A stretch of DNA of 64,000 nucleotides, taken from contig JACKEP010000014.1 in the NCBI GenBank assembly GCA_020632915.1, positions 62,001 through 126,000 on the forward strand. The letters are read 5' to 3'. Under the pieces are notes generated by a model. That model was not told the DNA's origin and did not search any database. It saw only the letters and a program-made list of their open reading frames with translations. Every line of letters starts with the position of its first letter. Within the stretch, counting starts at the first letter, position 1. Of the stretch, positions 7,672 through 15,276 are shown piece by piece. A program made the translations under genes and the position numbers. Source of the stretch: Alphaproteobacteria bacterium. GTDB lineage: Bacteria > Myxococcota_A > UBA796 > GCA-2862545.

Positions 7672-9090
7672 ATGACCCGCTGGCCGACCGTCGTCGGCGC
7701 CCTGTTCGCCACGCTGACCACGCTCGCGGCGCCCGCCTACGCCGGCACGGTCACGGGCTGGCGGCACGACGGCACCGGGCACTACGACGACGCCACGCCG
7801 CCGGCGACGTGGTCCGCGGACACGGCGACGTGGTCCACAGCGCTGCCCGGCTGGTCCAACGCCACCCCCGTGGTCGTGGGCGGGCTCGTGTGCGGCACGT
7901 CCGAGCCGTCCACCCTGTTCTGCGCCGACGCCGCCACCGGCACGCTGCGCTGGCAGGCCACCAACGACGTGGTCGACACGCTGCCGCCCGGCGAGGCCGC
8001 CACCGTGCGCGCCCAGCTCGCCGCCGCCACGGCCGCCGAGGCGGAGCTGTCGACGCTGCAGCGCGAGTACAGCCGCCTGCGACGCGAGGTCCGCGCCGGG
8101 GCCGACGTGCTGCCGCAGCTCGAGAAGCTCGCCACCCGCATGGGCGAGCTGCGCACCACCGTCGACGCCGTCGCCGCCTACCGCACGGTGGAGGGCGACC
8201 TCGTCATCGGCTGGAGCTCGCCCACCCCCGTCACCGACGGCACCGCGATCTGGGCGTTCTTCGCCAACGGCGTCGTCAGCAAGTACGCCCTCGACGGTAC
8301 CCGGGTGTGGACGCGCTGGCTGGGGCGCCACACCGTCGAGCTCCGCGGCTACCTGGGCCAGCCCACAGCCTCCCCGCGCCTGGCCGGGGGCGTGCTCGTC
8401 GTGGGCTACAACGAGCTGTACGGCCTCGACCCCGCCACGGGCGCCACGCGCTGGACCGCCGGGCGCTTCGCCGACTACGGCACCCCCGCCGTGGCCGACG
8501 TCGGTGGCCTCGTCGTGGTGCTCACCGGCGACGGCCGCGCTGTGCGGGCGCGCGACGGCGTCGTGCTCCAGGAGGGCATGGGCGACCTCTGGTACACGGG
8601 CCCGATCGTGTCGGGAGACCGCGCCTGGTGGGCGGGCACCACCTCCGACGAGTCCACGGGCGCCACGTGGCCCACGCGGGCGATCGCGTGGAAGCTCGCG
8701 CGCAACGGCGACACGATCGCGGCCACCCGGCTGTACGACGTGCAGCTGTCGAGCCGCCAGCGCCACTACGCCACCGCCACGCTCTGGGACGGTCGCCTGG
8801 TCACGATCTCCAAGGAAGGCAGCCTGACCATGCTCGACGCCGCCACCGGCGCGCAGCTGGTGGCCACCAGCGTGCAGCCGCCGGTGCCGTCCGAGGCGTG
8901 GGCGAGCCCCACCGTGGTGGGCGGCAGGCTCCAGATCATGTTCGACCAGGGCCACGTGCTCACCTACGAGGGCGCGGGCCTCAAGCTCGTGGCCACCAGC
9001 CGCATGGAGCGGGGCCTGGCGAGTCCGGTCTACGTGGGCAGCAGCGTGTACGTGCGCGGCCGCGAGCACCTGTTCAAGGCGACACGGTAG
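7672..9090 (+). CDS. Exported beta-propeller protein with coiled-coil insertion
   Basis: The product is 472 residues with a signal peptide (TVVGALFATLTTLAAPAYA, cleavage near residue 24) followed by PQQ-like propeller blades (STLFCADAATGTLRW, LYGLDPATGATRW, LTMLDAATGAQLV). Between the first blades, residues about 105-165 form an Ala/Glu/Leu/Arg-rich segment (for example ELSTLQREYSRLRREV) predicted by eye to be a helical hairpin or coiled coil. That is unusual inside a propeller and suggests a partner-binding arm, as in envelope scaffold proteins. The ATG at 7672 follows an AGAGG-type ribosome site. The 3' end overlaps the convergent glycosylase-like gene by 17 nt. Confidence 0.85.
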   Translation: MTRWPTVVGALFATLTTLAAPAYAGTVTGWRHDGTGHYDDATPPATWSADTATWSTALPGWSNATPVVVGGLVCGTSEPSTLFCADAATGTLRWQATNDVVDTLPPGEAATVRAQLAAATAAEAELSTLQREYSRLRREVRAGADVLPQLEKLATRMGELRTTVDAVAAYRTVEGDLVIGWSSPTPVTDGTAIWAFFANGVVSKYALDGTRVWTRWLGRHTVELRGYLGQPTASPRLAGGVLVVGYNELYGLDPATGATRWTAGRFADYGTPAVADVGGLVVVLTGDGRAVRARDGVVLQEGMGDLWYTGPIVSGDRAWWAGTTSDESTGATWPTRAIAWKLARNGDTIAATRLYDVQLSSRQRHYATATLWDGRLVTISKEGSLTMLDAATGAQLVATSVQPPVPSEAWASPTVVGGRLQIMFDQGHVLTYEGAGLKLVATSRMERGLASPVYVGSSVYVRGREHLFKATR

Positions 9091-9841
9091 CCGCGATCAG
9101 CGCCCGCCCGGCGCCTGCGGTCCACGCGTCGTGACGGCGGCCCCAGTGGGCGTGGCGCGCCGACGTCCGCCGGTGGGGCATCAGCAGGTGGGGGTGGACC
9201 AGGTGGACCACGTCCAGCGGCACACCGAGCACGAACCAGCGCGCCGGCGCCGCGTAGAACAGCGTGTCGACGCGCCCCGCGATGCGCTCGTAGGGCTGGG
9301 TCCGCACGAAGGCGGCCGCCTCGGTGCCCAGCGTGAGCAGCAGGCGCGGCGCGCGCGCGCCGAACACGGCGCGGAGGCGTGCGGCGTTCGACGCCGACGT
9401 CCGGGCGCGGCTGACCAGCGTGGCCGGCGAGGGGCGGCGCTCGATGCCGGTGGGCGCGCCGGTGGCGACCTCCCACGCGGCGACGTTGTCGGCCATGCTG
9501 CGCCCCGAGGACGCGCGGGTGGTGTTGGCGAGGAACCACGGCCACAGGTCGGTGAAGCACACGTGGTCGCGGGACAGGCCCAGCGGCGCGAGCAGGTGCG
9601 CGTCGACGGCGTCGCCCGACGCGGAGCCGGGGTGGAAGCTCGTGGGCTCCACCGCGGTGGGCAGGGTGCGCGCGACGCCGTCGACGTCGAACACGGCCGT
9701 GTGCGTGGCCGCCGGGTAGGCGCCCAACACCAGCACCGGCGCGTCGAGCGGACCGCCCGCCTCGGTGCGCGCGAGCGGCGCCCCACCAGGCAGCACCCCA
9801 CCTGCGGTGGGCTCGTCCCACCCCTGGCGCGCCGCCCTCAC
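9074..9841 (-). CDS. Uracil-DNA glycosylase superfamily-like protein
   Basis: This 255-residue cytoplasmic protein has sequence features recalling the UDG superfamily: VLVLGAYPAATHTA resembles the motif A loop (GxxP with a nearby small residue), LLLTLGTEAA resembles the central beta-strand glycine-rich region, and VHLVHPHLLMPHRRT resembles the motif B HP loop. A canonical catalytic Asp/Asn is not obvious, so activity is uncertain and it may be a divergent nucleotide-binding member. The GTG start at 9841 shares GTGA with the prolyl oligopeptidase stop. Alternative downstream starts exist. The last 17 nt overlap the convergent propeller gene. Confidence 0.55.
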   Translation of the reverse strand: MRAARQGWDEPTAGGVLPGGAPLARTEAGGPLDAPVLVLGAYPAATHTAVFDVDGVARTLPTAVEPTSFHPGSASGDAVDAHLLAPLGLSRDHVCFTDLWPWFLANTTRASSGRSMADNVAAWEVATGAPTGIERRPSPATLVSRARTSASNAARLRAVFGARAPRLLLTLGTEAAAFVRTQPYERIAGRVDTLFYAAPARWFVLGVPLDVVHLVHPHLLMPHRRTSARHAHWGRRHDAWTAGAGRALIAATVSP

Positions 9842-11931
9842 TTCACGTGCTGCCAGAGCCAGGTGTACTCGAGCGCGGCCATGAACGCGGCCTGGGCGTT
9901 GTTGGCCGAGGCGCCGTGTCCGCCCTCGATGTTCTCGTAGTAGCTGACGTCCTTGTCCCAGCCGATCAGCCGCGCCGCCATCTTGCGGGCGTGGCCCGGG
10001 TGGACGCGGTCGTCGCGGGTGGACGTCACGAACAGGATCGGCGGGTAGTCCACGTCGGACCGCACCATGTGATAGGGCGAGAACCCCTGGATGAACGACC
10101 ACTGTTCCGGATCGTCGGGGTCGCCGTACTCCCCCATCCACGACGCGCCCGCGAGCAGGTGGCTGTAGCGCTTCATGTCGAGCAGGGGGACGGCGCACAC
10201 GATGGCGCCCCACAGGTCGGGCCGTCGGGCGTACATGTTGCCCATGAGCAGGCCGCCGTTGGAGCCGCCGAGGATGCCCAGGTGGGGCGTGGACGTCACC
10301 TTGCGGGCGATGAGGTCTTCGGCGACCGCCTCGAAGTCCTCGTAGGCCTTGTGGCGGTTCTCCTTGAGCGCGGCGTGGTGCCACGACGGCCCGTACTCGC
10401 CGCCGCCGCGGATGTTGGCGACCACGTACACGCCGCCCTTCTCGAGCCACGCCACGCCGGCCTCGGGCTTGTAGCCGGGCTGCAGGCTCACCTCGAAGCC
10501 ACCGTAGCCGTACAGCAGCGTGGGGGCGGTGCCGTCGAGCGTCAGGTCGGCCCTGGCCACCTCGAAGTAGGGCACCTTGGTGCCGTCCTTCGACGTCGCG
10601 AAGTGCTGCGCCACCGCCAGGCCCGTCGTGTCGAAGCGCGCCGGGTAGTGCTTGAGCGGCGCGGCCGGGCCGGACCCGATCGCGCCCAGCAGCAGCGTGG
10701 GCGGCGTGAGGTAGTCGCTGACGTGCATCCAGTAGGCGTCGGACGTCTCGTCGTCGACGGCCGAGACGGTGACCGTGCCGAGCGCGGGCACGCCGGGGAG
10801 CGGGGCCGTGGTCCAGCCCTTCTTGCCGGGCGTGGCCACCACCACCTCGGACTTGACGTCGCGCAGGGTGGTGAGGAGCACGTGGTGACGGGTGGCCGTC
10901 CAGCCGTCGAGCGAGGTGTGGGCGTCGGGCGCGAACAGCACCTCGAGGTCGCGCTTGCCCTTGAGCCAGCGGTCGAGCCGCGCCACGAGCAGCGAGCCGG
11001 CGGCGTAGGTGGCGCCGCCGACGGTCCAGTCCTCGCGCGGCGTGAAGAACACCCACTCGCGGTAGAAGCGGGCCGTGGCGCTGTCGGGCTTGTCGATGGC
11101 GACGCGGCCCTTCCGGGTGTCGACCCAGACCTGGTTGGTGAAGAACGTCGGCGCGCGCAGGTAGACGTCGCGCTCGAACCCGGGGGTCGGGTCGTGCCAC
11201 GCGGTCGACGCGACGTCCTCGACCTCCCCCTCGAACACCACCGGCGCGTCGGCGATCGGCGTGCCACGGGTCCACCGGCGGACCTGACGCGGGTAGCCCG
11301 ACGACGTCAGCGAGCCCTCGCCCAGCTCGGTGCCCACGAACAGCGTGTCCTGGTCGATCCAGCCGACGTCGGACTTGGCCTCCGGCAGCGTGAAGCCGTC
11401 GGGCACCCAGGCGCGCGCGGCCAGGTCGTACTCGCGCACGACCGTGGCGTCGGCCCCGCCGCGGGACAGCGACACGAGGCAGCGGGTGAACCCGGGCCGG
11501 AGGCAGTCGACGCCCTTCCACACCCAGTTCTCGCCCTCGGCCTCGGCGATGGCGTCGAGATCGAAGACCACGTCCCAGACGGGCGCGTCGGTGCGGTAGC
11601 TGTCGAGCGTGGTGCGCCGCCACACCCCGCGCGGGTGGTCGGCGTCGCGCCAGAAGTTGTAGTACGAACCGCCCATCTCGTTGACGTAGGGGATGCGGTC
11701 GGTCGCATCGAGGATCGACAGGATCCGGGCCTTCAGCGGCTCGAAGTCGGCGTCGGCGGCCACCTCGGCGGTGCTCGCCTCGTTGCGGGCGCGCACCCAC
11801 GCGAGCGCCTCGTCGCCGGTGACGTCCTCGAGCCAGAGGTTGGGGTCGTCGGACACGTCGTCTCCTGCGAGGGCCGAAGCGGCCGGGGCGGCAAGCGCGG
11901 CCCACGTGATCAGGACCAGGGAGCGGAGCAT
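9838..11931 (-). CDS. Prolyl oligopeptidase (S9A family), exported
   Basis: This is a serine peptidase that cleaves short proline-containing peptides, probably in the periplasm or outside the cell. The 697 residues begin with a signal peptide (LVLITWAALAAPAASALA). The N-terminal PDPNLWLE-like start is present as DDPNLWLEDV, followed by the seven-bladed gating propeller. The alpha/beta-hydrolase domain has the nucleophile Ser in GILGGSNGGLLMG, the Asp in TSTRDDRVHPGHA and the His in EGGHGA. All three catalytic residues are in family order. The ATG at 11931 has a GTTAGGC element 26 nt upstream, and the glycosylase-like gene is coupled downstream. Confidence 0.95.
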   Translation of the reverse strand: MLRSLVLITWAALAAPAASALAGDDVSDDPNLWLEDVTGDEALAWVRARNEASTAEVAADADFEPLKARILSILDATDRIPYVNEMGGSYYNFWRDADHPRGVWRRTTLDSYRTDAPVWDVVFDLDAIAEAEGENWVWKGVDCLRPGFTRCLVSLSRGGADATVVREYDLAARAWVPDGFTLPEAKSDVGWIDQDTLFVGTELGEGSLTSSGYPRQVRRWTRGTPIADAPVVFEGEVEDVASTAWHDPTPGFERDVYLRAPTFFTNQVWVDTRKGRVAIDKPDSATARFYREWVFFTPREDWTVGGATYAAGSLLVARLDRWLKGKRDLEVLFAPDAHTSLDGWTATRHHVLLTTLRDVKSEVVVATPGKKGWTTAPLPGVPALGTVTVSAVDDETSDAYWMHVSDYLTPPTLLLGAIGSGPAAPLKHYPARFDTTGLAVAQHFATSKDGTKVPYFEVARADLTLDGTAPTLLYGYGGFEVSLQPGYKPEAGVAWLEKGGVYVVANIRGGGEYGPSWHHAALKENRHKAYEDFEAVAEDLIARKVTSTPHLGILGGSNGGLLMGNMYARRPDLWGAIVCAVPLLDMKRYSHLLAGASWMGEYGDPDDPEQWSFIQGFSPYHMVRSDVDYPPILFVTSTRDDRVHPGHARKMAARLIGWDKDVSYYENIEGGHGASANNAQAAFMAALEYTWLWQHVK

Positions 11932-11957
11932 GGGGGGCCTCCACGGGCTCGGCGACG

Positions 11958-11964
11958 GCCTAAC
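11958..11964 (-). promoter_or_regulatory. GTTAGGC element upstream of prolyl oligopeptidase
   Basis: On the minus strand GTTAGGC ends 26 nt before the ATG at 11931, with a GGAGG-type ribosome site between. It is one of four copies in the same position relative to start codons in this window, so it is a candidate minus-10 region. Confidence 0.4.
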
Positions 11965-12102
11965 GCACCCGCCGCAGGCGTCGCGTGCGGGGATGGGTGC
12001 GCGGACGGCGGGGTGGCCCTTGGACACGCGTGAGCCGACGATCCGTTCCCTCACCGGCCGATGGCGCGCGGCGGCGCCTCACAGCCGTCGCGTGCGCGGG
12101 CC

Positions 12103-12642
12103 TCACGGCACGTCGACGTCACGGCCGTCGATGCTGCGCCGGTTCTTGTCGTGGCGGTAGCGCTCCAGGCCGTCCTCGCCCTTCTTCTCGGCCCACCGCA
12201 CCAGGGTGGTCCGCTCCTCCACCAGGGTCATCCGGGGCACCGCGTAGCCGCACGAGGTCTGCACGCTGTCGACGGCCATCACCATCACCTGCCGCGCCCC
12301 CGGCGGACGCGGCATCGCGGCGAGCAGCGCCGTCTCGTCGGCGTCCTCCCACCCCACCACGCGCGCCGTCCCGTACAGCCGCAAGATGCGCGGCTCCGGT
12401 CCGAAGCTGCAGAACATCACCGTGATGCGCGGGTCGTCCTGCAGGTGGGCCGCCGTCTCGTTGCCCGACCCGGTCAGGTCGGTCCACGCCACGCGGTCGG
12501 GCGCGAGCACGCGGAACGTGTCCATGCCCTTGGGCGACAGGTTCAGCCGCCCCTGCAACGGCGCGGTCGCCACGAAGAACAGGGGCTGCTCGGCCACCCA
12601 GGCGGACAGCTCGGGCGACAGGGTGTCGGAGAACGCGGCCAC
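12103..12642 (-). CDS. Pyridoxamine 5'-phosphate oxidase-fold family protein
   Basis: This cytoplasmic flavin-binding split-barrel protein of the PNPOx-like family has 179 residues. Characteristic segments are PLFFVATAPLQGRLNLSPKG near residue 17, VAWTDLTGSGNETAAHLQDD, ITVMFCSFGPEPRILRLYG and a tail around RRSIDG. Members of this subgroup are annotated as general stress or FMN-binding proteins; a vitamin B6 role is not implied. I chose the GTG at 12642 because GGAGG lies five bases before it. The GTG six bases upstream would have no spacing. The longer reading further upstream lacks family similarity. Confidence 0.88.
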   Translation of the reverse strand: MAAFSDTLSPELSAWVAEQPLFFVATAPLQGRLNLSPKGMDTFRVLAPDRVAWTDLTGSGNETAAHLQDDPRITVMFCSFGPEPRILRLYGTARVVGWEDADETALLAAMPRPPGARQVMVMAVDSVQTSCGYAVPRMTLVEERTTLVRWAEKKGEDGLERYRHDKNRRSIDGRDVDVP

Positions 12643-12907
12643 GGGCACCTCCGCGCCCCCCGTAGCGTCCGCCGGTGCCGCCGTCGCCCCACGGTACCGG
12701 GCCGCGTACCCACCCCCGTTCGGGTAGGGTTGCACACCGTGAAACTCCACCGAAACCTGCGCCGGCTCGCATGGTTCAACGCCTTTGTTCGTCGATCGTG
12801 GACACCACGACGCTCTCGGTACTGCGGATGAAACCACTACAAGCAACGTATCATCGACAGCCGGAACGCCGTGGGAGAGACTGCAACCAGCTCCCACTGG
12901 AGGTTCC

Positions 12908-13273
12908 ATGCTTCGCAGCGTCCGCGACGCCCTCGGCGTCCTTCTCCTCTCCGCCACCGCGCTGATGTCCACCACCGCGATGGCCGGCACCCACTACTTC
13001 AACGGCGAGCTCTGCTCCGTGCTCGGCCTCGTCTGCGAGGACGCCGACCTGGCGCTCCACGACAACGGCGTCGCCTACGTGCGGGTCCGCCACCTGCTCG
13101 GCGACTCCACGGCCCGGGCGACCTGGCGCTACGATCGCGCCGAGGACGTGATCATCCTCCGGGATCGCAACGGCGACACCACGGAGCTGCACCGCCACGG
13201 CACGTGCCTGGTGGGCGAGGGCACCTTCCTGCTCCTGCCCACGCGGTTCGAGGTCTGCCTGCAGACCCGCTGA
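12908..13273 (+). CDS. Small exported protein, function unknown
   Basis: The product is 121 residues with a clear signal peptide (ALGVLLLSATALMSTTAMA, cleavage near residue 27), leaving a mature domain of about 95 residues with three or four cysteines. An AGTHYFNGELCSVLGLVCED segment after cleavage and a CLVGEGTFLLLPTRFEVC segment near the end suggest disulfide bonds and export. I do not recognise a family. The ATG at 12908 is well supported by GGAGG four bases upstream. A possible minus-10 TATCAT lies at 12849-12854. A strong inverted repeat follows the stop. Confidence 0.75.
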   Translation: MLRSVRDALGVLLLSATALMSTTAMAGTHYFNGELCSVLGLVCEDADLALHDNGVAYVRVRHLLGDSTARATWRYDRAEDVIILRDRNGDTTELHRHGTCLVGEGTFLLLPTRFEVCLQTR

Positions 13274-13310
13274 GCGGTGAGACCCCGGGACAGGGCGGGG
13301 GCACATCGCA

Positions 13311-13344
13311 GCCGTCGGTCGAGCGCCGGGGCTCGGCCGACGGC
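13311..13344. terminator. Hairpin terminator between convergent genes
   Basis: A 13-bp stem (GCCGTCGGTCGAG with CTCGGCCGACGGC, one G-T wobble) encloses an 8-nt loop and is followed on the plus strand by CTTGCGTG. It lies between the stops of the small exported protein (13273) and the nuclease (13362), so it may serve both directions. The U tract is poor, which is common at this GC content. Confidence 0.6.
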
Positions 13345-13361
13345 CTTGCGTGTGTGCAAGT

Positions 13362-14327
13362 TCACGTCCCGGTGGGTCGCGACGCCTGTGCGGCCGCGAG
13401 GTCGTCCAGGAGCGCCGCGAGGCGGAGCCCGCCGACGAGCAGCCGATCCGCGATGACGTCCTCCGCGCGGGATGCGTAGGCCCCTCCGAGCATCTCGTGG
13501 TCGTCGGGCACGCGGTAGGCGACGTCGCGGGCGAGCGCGAACGACTCCTGCGCCCACACGGCGGGGTCGCGCTCCTGCCCGGCCTGCCGCTGCGCGGGGG
13601 TCGCGCCGTCGAGCAGCACCCGCGCCCACGTCTTCCAGTCCTCGTCCCGCGCGCGCAGCAGCGCCGCCGGCAGGCCGTAGTCCCACGCGCCGTGCAGGTT
13701 GTTGCGGTCGATGGCGCCGTCGGTGCAGCGCGCGTCCGGGTGGTTCCAGCAGCGCCGCCCGCCGACGGTGACGAGGACGTCGTTGCCGCCGCGATCGTCG
13801 CCGTAGCCGGCGTGCAGCGGCTGGTGCAGGTCGCCCACGAAGTGACCGAGGAAGCGCACCGCCGCCCACGCGGGCCGCTCCGGATCGACGACGTCGCCCC
13901 GCAGGATGGCCGCGTAGTGGGCGATGCCCTCGGTGACGCAGCGGGGTCCGCAGTCCTCGGGCAGATCCAGCGTCGTCGACGTGGTGGCCGCGTCGAGATC
14001 GCGGCCGTCGCCGGGGGCGTTGAGGTAGTGACGGACGTCGTCGTCGTTCCAGAAGTCCGTCTCGCTGCCGTAGTCGCGCACGGTGTCGGGCCAGATGCAC
14101 GCGTCGAAGAAGTAGCGGCCGAGGTCGCCCACCCGCTCCTTGCGCCGCAGGCCCAGCGCGGCGCGGACGTCCGCCGGTGGCCGCAGCCAGATCCCGAGCT
14201 GGTGCCGCGTGGCCGGCGCCATGGCCTCCCACGCGATCTCACACACGATGCGGTGACCGTCGGGCCCCCAGGCCAGGGCCGGTGTGGGGACCCACCAGGC
14301 GACGACGAGCAGGACGAGGCCGCGCAC
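13362..14327 (-). CDS. S1/P1 family nuclease, exported
   Basis: This is a zinc-dependent single-strand nuclease or 3'-nucleotidase of the S1/P1 type, 321 residues. The signal peptide (LVLLVVAWWVPTPALA) is followed immediately by WGPDGHRIVCEIAW. In this family the mature N-terminal Trp itself is a zinc ligand, and it is exactly at the predicted cleavage site. Further ligands appear in FLGHFVGDLHQPLHAGYGDD and NNLHGAWDYGL. The GTG start at 14327 lies 4 nt after the stop of the dehydrogenase gene, so the two are probably cotranscribed. A periplasmic or secreted nutrient-scavenging role is the natural inference. Confidence 0.93.
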   Translation of the reverse strand: MRGLVLLVVAWWVPTPALAWGPDGHRIVCEIAWEAMAPATRHQLGIWLRPPADVRAALGLRRKERVGDLGRYFFDACIWPDTVRDYGSETDFWNDDDVRHYLNAPGDGRDLDAATTSTTLDLPEDCGPRCVTEGIAHYAAILRGDVVDPERPAWAAVRFLGHFVGDLHQPLHAGYGDDRGGNDVLVTVGGRRCWNHPDARCTDGAIDRNNLHGAWDYGLPAALLRARDEDWKTWARVLLDGATPAQRQAGQERDPAVWAQESFALARDVAYRVPDDHEMLGGAYASRAEDVIADRLLVGGLRLAALLDDLAAAQASRPTGT

Positions 14328-14331
14328 GCCG

Positions 14332-15165
14332 CTACCGCTTCGCGAAGATGGCGAAGTCGTCGGCCCCGTGGCCGGCCGCGATCGCCGCGTCCATCGACGC
14401 CGCCACGCCCGGCAGGACCGACAGACGCTCGGGACCACCCGCCGTCTCGATCATCAGCCGCACGTCCTTGCGGGCCATGGTCAGCTCGAAGCTCGCCGGG
14501 GAGGACCCCGCCGCGAGCACGCGCTTGCCGAGCCAGGCCGGGTTGGGCTTGAAGGTGTCGAGCAGCGCGAACACGTCGTCGGGGCCGAGGCCGGCGCCCT
14601 CCACAAGGTGGAACAGGTCGCCCATCACCGCGCCCAGCATGATCAGCATGCCGTTGCCGGTGAGCTTGAGCGCCGCCGCGCGGTCGACCGCGTCGCCCAC
14701 GTGCCACACCTTGCCGGTCATCTCGGACAGCGCGCCGTTCAGCGCGTCGTCGAGGGGCCCGGCGACGAGCATCAGGCCGGAGCCGTCGCGCGCGTTGGCC
14801 GGCCCCATGAACACCGGCGCGGGGACGTAGCGCACGCCGTCGGCGGTCAGCCGCGCGTGTCGGTCGGCGACCTTGTCGGGCAGGTTGGTGCTGTGGTCGA
14901 CGATCGGCACCCCGGCCCCGAGCGCAGGGAGGAGCTGACCGATGACCGCGTCGACGGCAGGGTCCTCGGCGAGCACGAGGTGGACGCGATCGGCGCCCCG
15001 CACGGCGTCGGCGGGGGTGTCGGCGACGGTGGCGCCGAGCGCTGCGAGCGGGGCGCACTTGCTGGCGGTGCGGTTCCAGACCCGGACGGTGTGGCCCTTG
15101 GCGATGAGGTTCTCGGCGAACCCGCTCCCGAGCAGGCCCATGCCGAGGACGGCGACGGTGGACAT
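14332..15165 (-). CDS. NAD(P)-dependent beta-hydroxyacid dehydrogenase (3-hydroxyisobutyrate dehydrogenase family)
   Basis: This is a 277-residue cytoplasmic oxidoreductase of the 6-phosphogluconate/3-hydroxyisobutyrate dehydrogenase superfamily. The Rossmann fingerprint VLGMGLLGSGFAENL is at residues 6-20. The substrate-binding segment (PVFMGPANARDGSGLMLVAG) and the catalytic Lys in AALKLTGNGM follow in family order. In the segment after VFMGPANAR the usual Ser-Gly-Gly turn reads DGSGL, so the exact substrate (hydroxyisobutyrate, succinic semialdehyde, glyoxylate or tartronate semialdehyde) is unclear. GGAGG five bases before the ATG at 15165 supports the start. It leads a two-gene unit with the nuclease. 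Confidence 0.88.
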   Translation of the reverse strand: MSTVAVLGMGLLGSGFAENLIAKGHTVRVWNRTASKCAPLAALGATVADTPADAVRGADRVHLVLAEDPAVDAVIGQLLPALGAGVPIVDHSTNLPDKVADRHARLTADGVRYVPAPVFMGPANARDGSGLMLVAGPLDDALNGALSEMTGKVWHVGDAVDRAAALKLTGNGMLIMLGAVMGDLFHLVEGAGLGPDDVFALLDTFKPNPAWLGKRVLAAGSSPASFELTMARKDVRLMIETAGGPERLSVLPGVAASMDAAIAAGHGADDFAIFAKR

Positions 15166-15276
15166 CGTGACCTCCTGCAGCGTCGCCTCGTCGCGACGCC
15201 GGGAGCCCTGGCTAGCCCGCCCTGGGGGTCGCGGTGCGTCGCGACCTGTGACAGGTTGGCGCGCCCGGAGTGTGCC

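Noticed and set aside
3713..9090. True PQQ-dependent alcohol dehydrogenases
   Set aside because: The propellers lack the adjacent-cysteine and catalytic Asp features of quinoprotein dehydrogenases and carry no cytochrome CxxCH motif.
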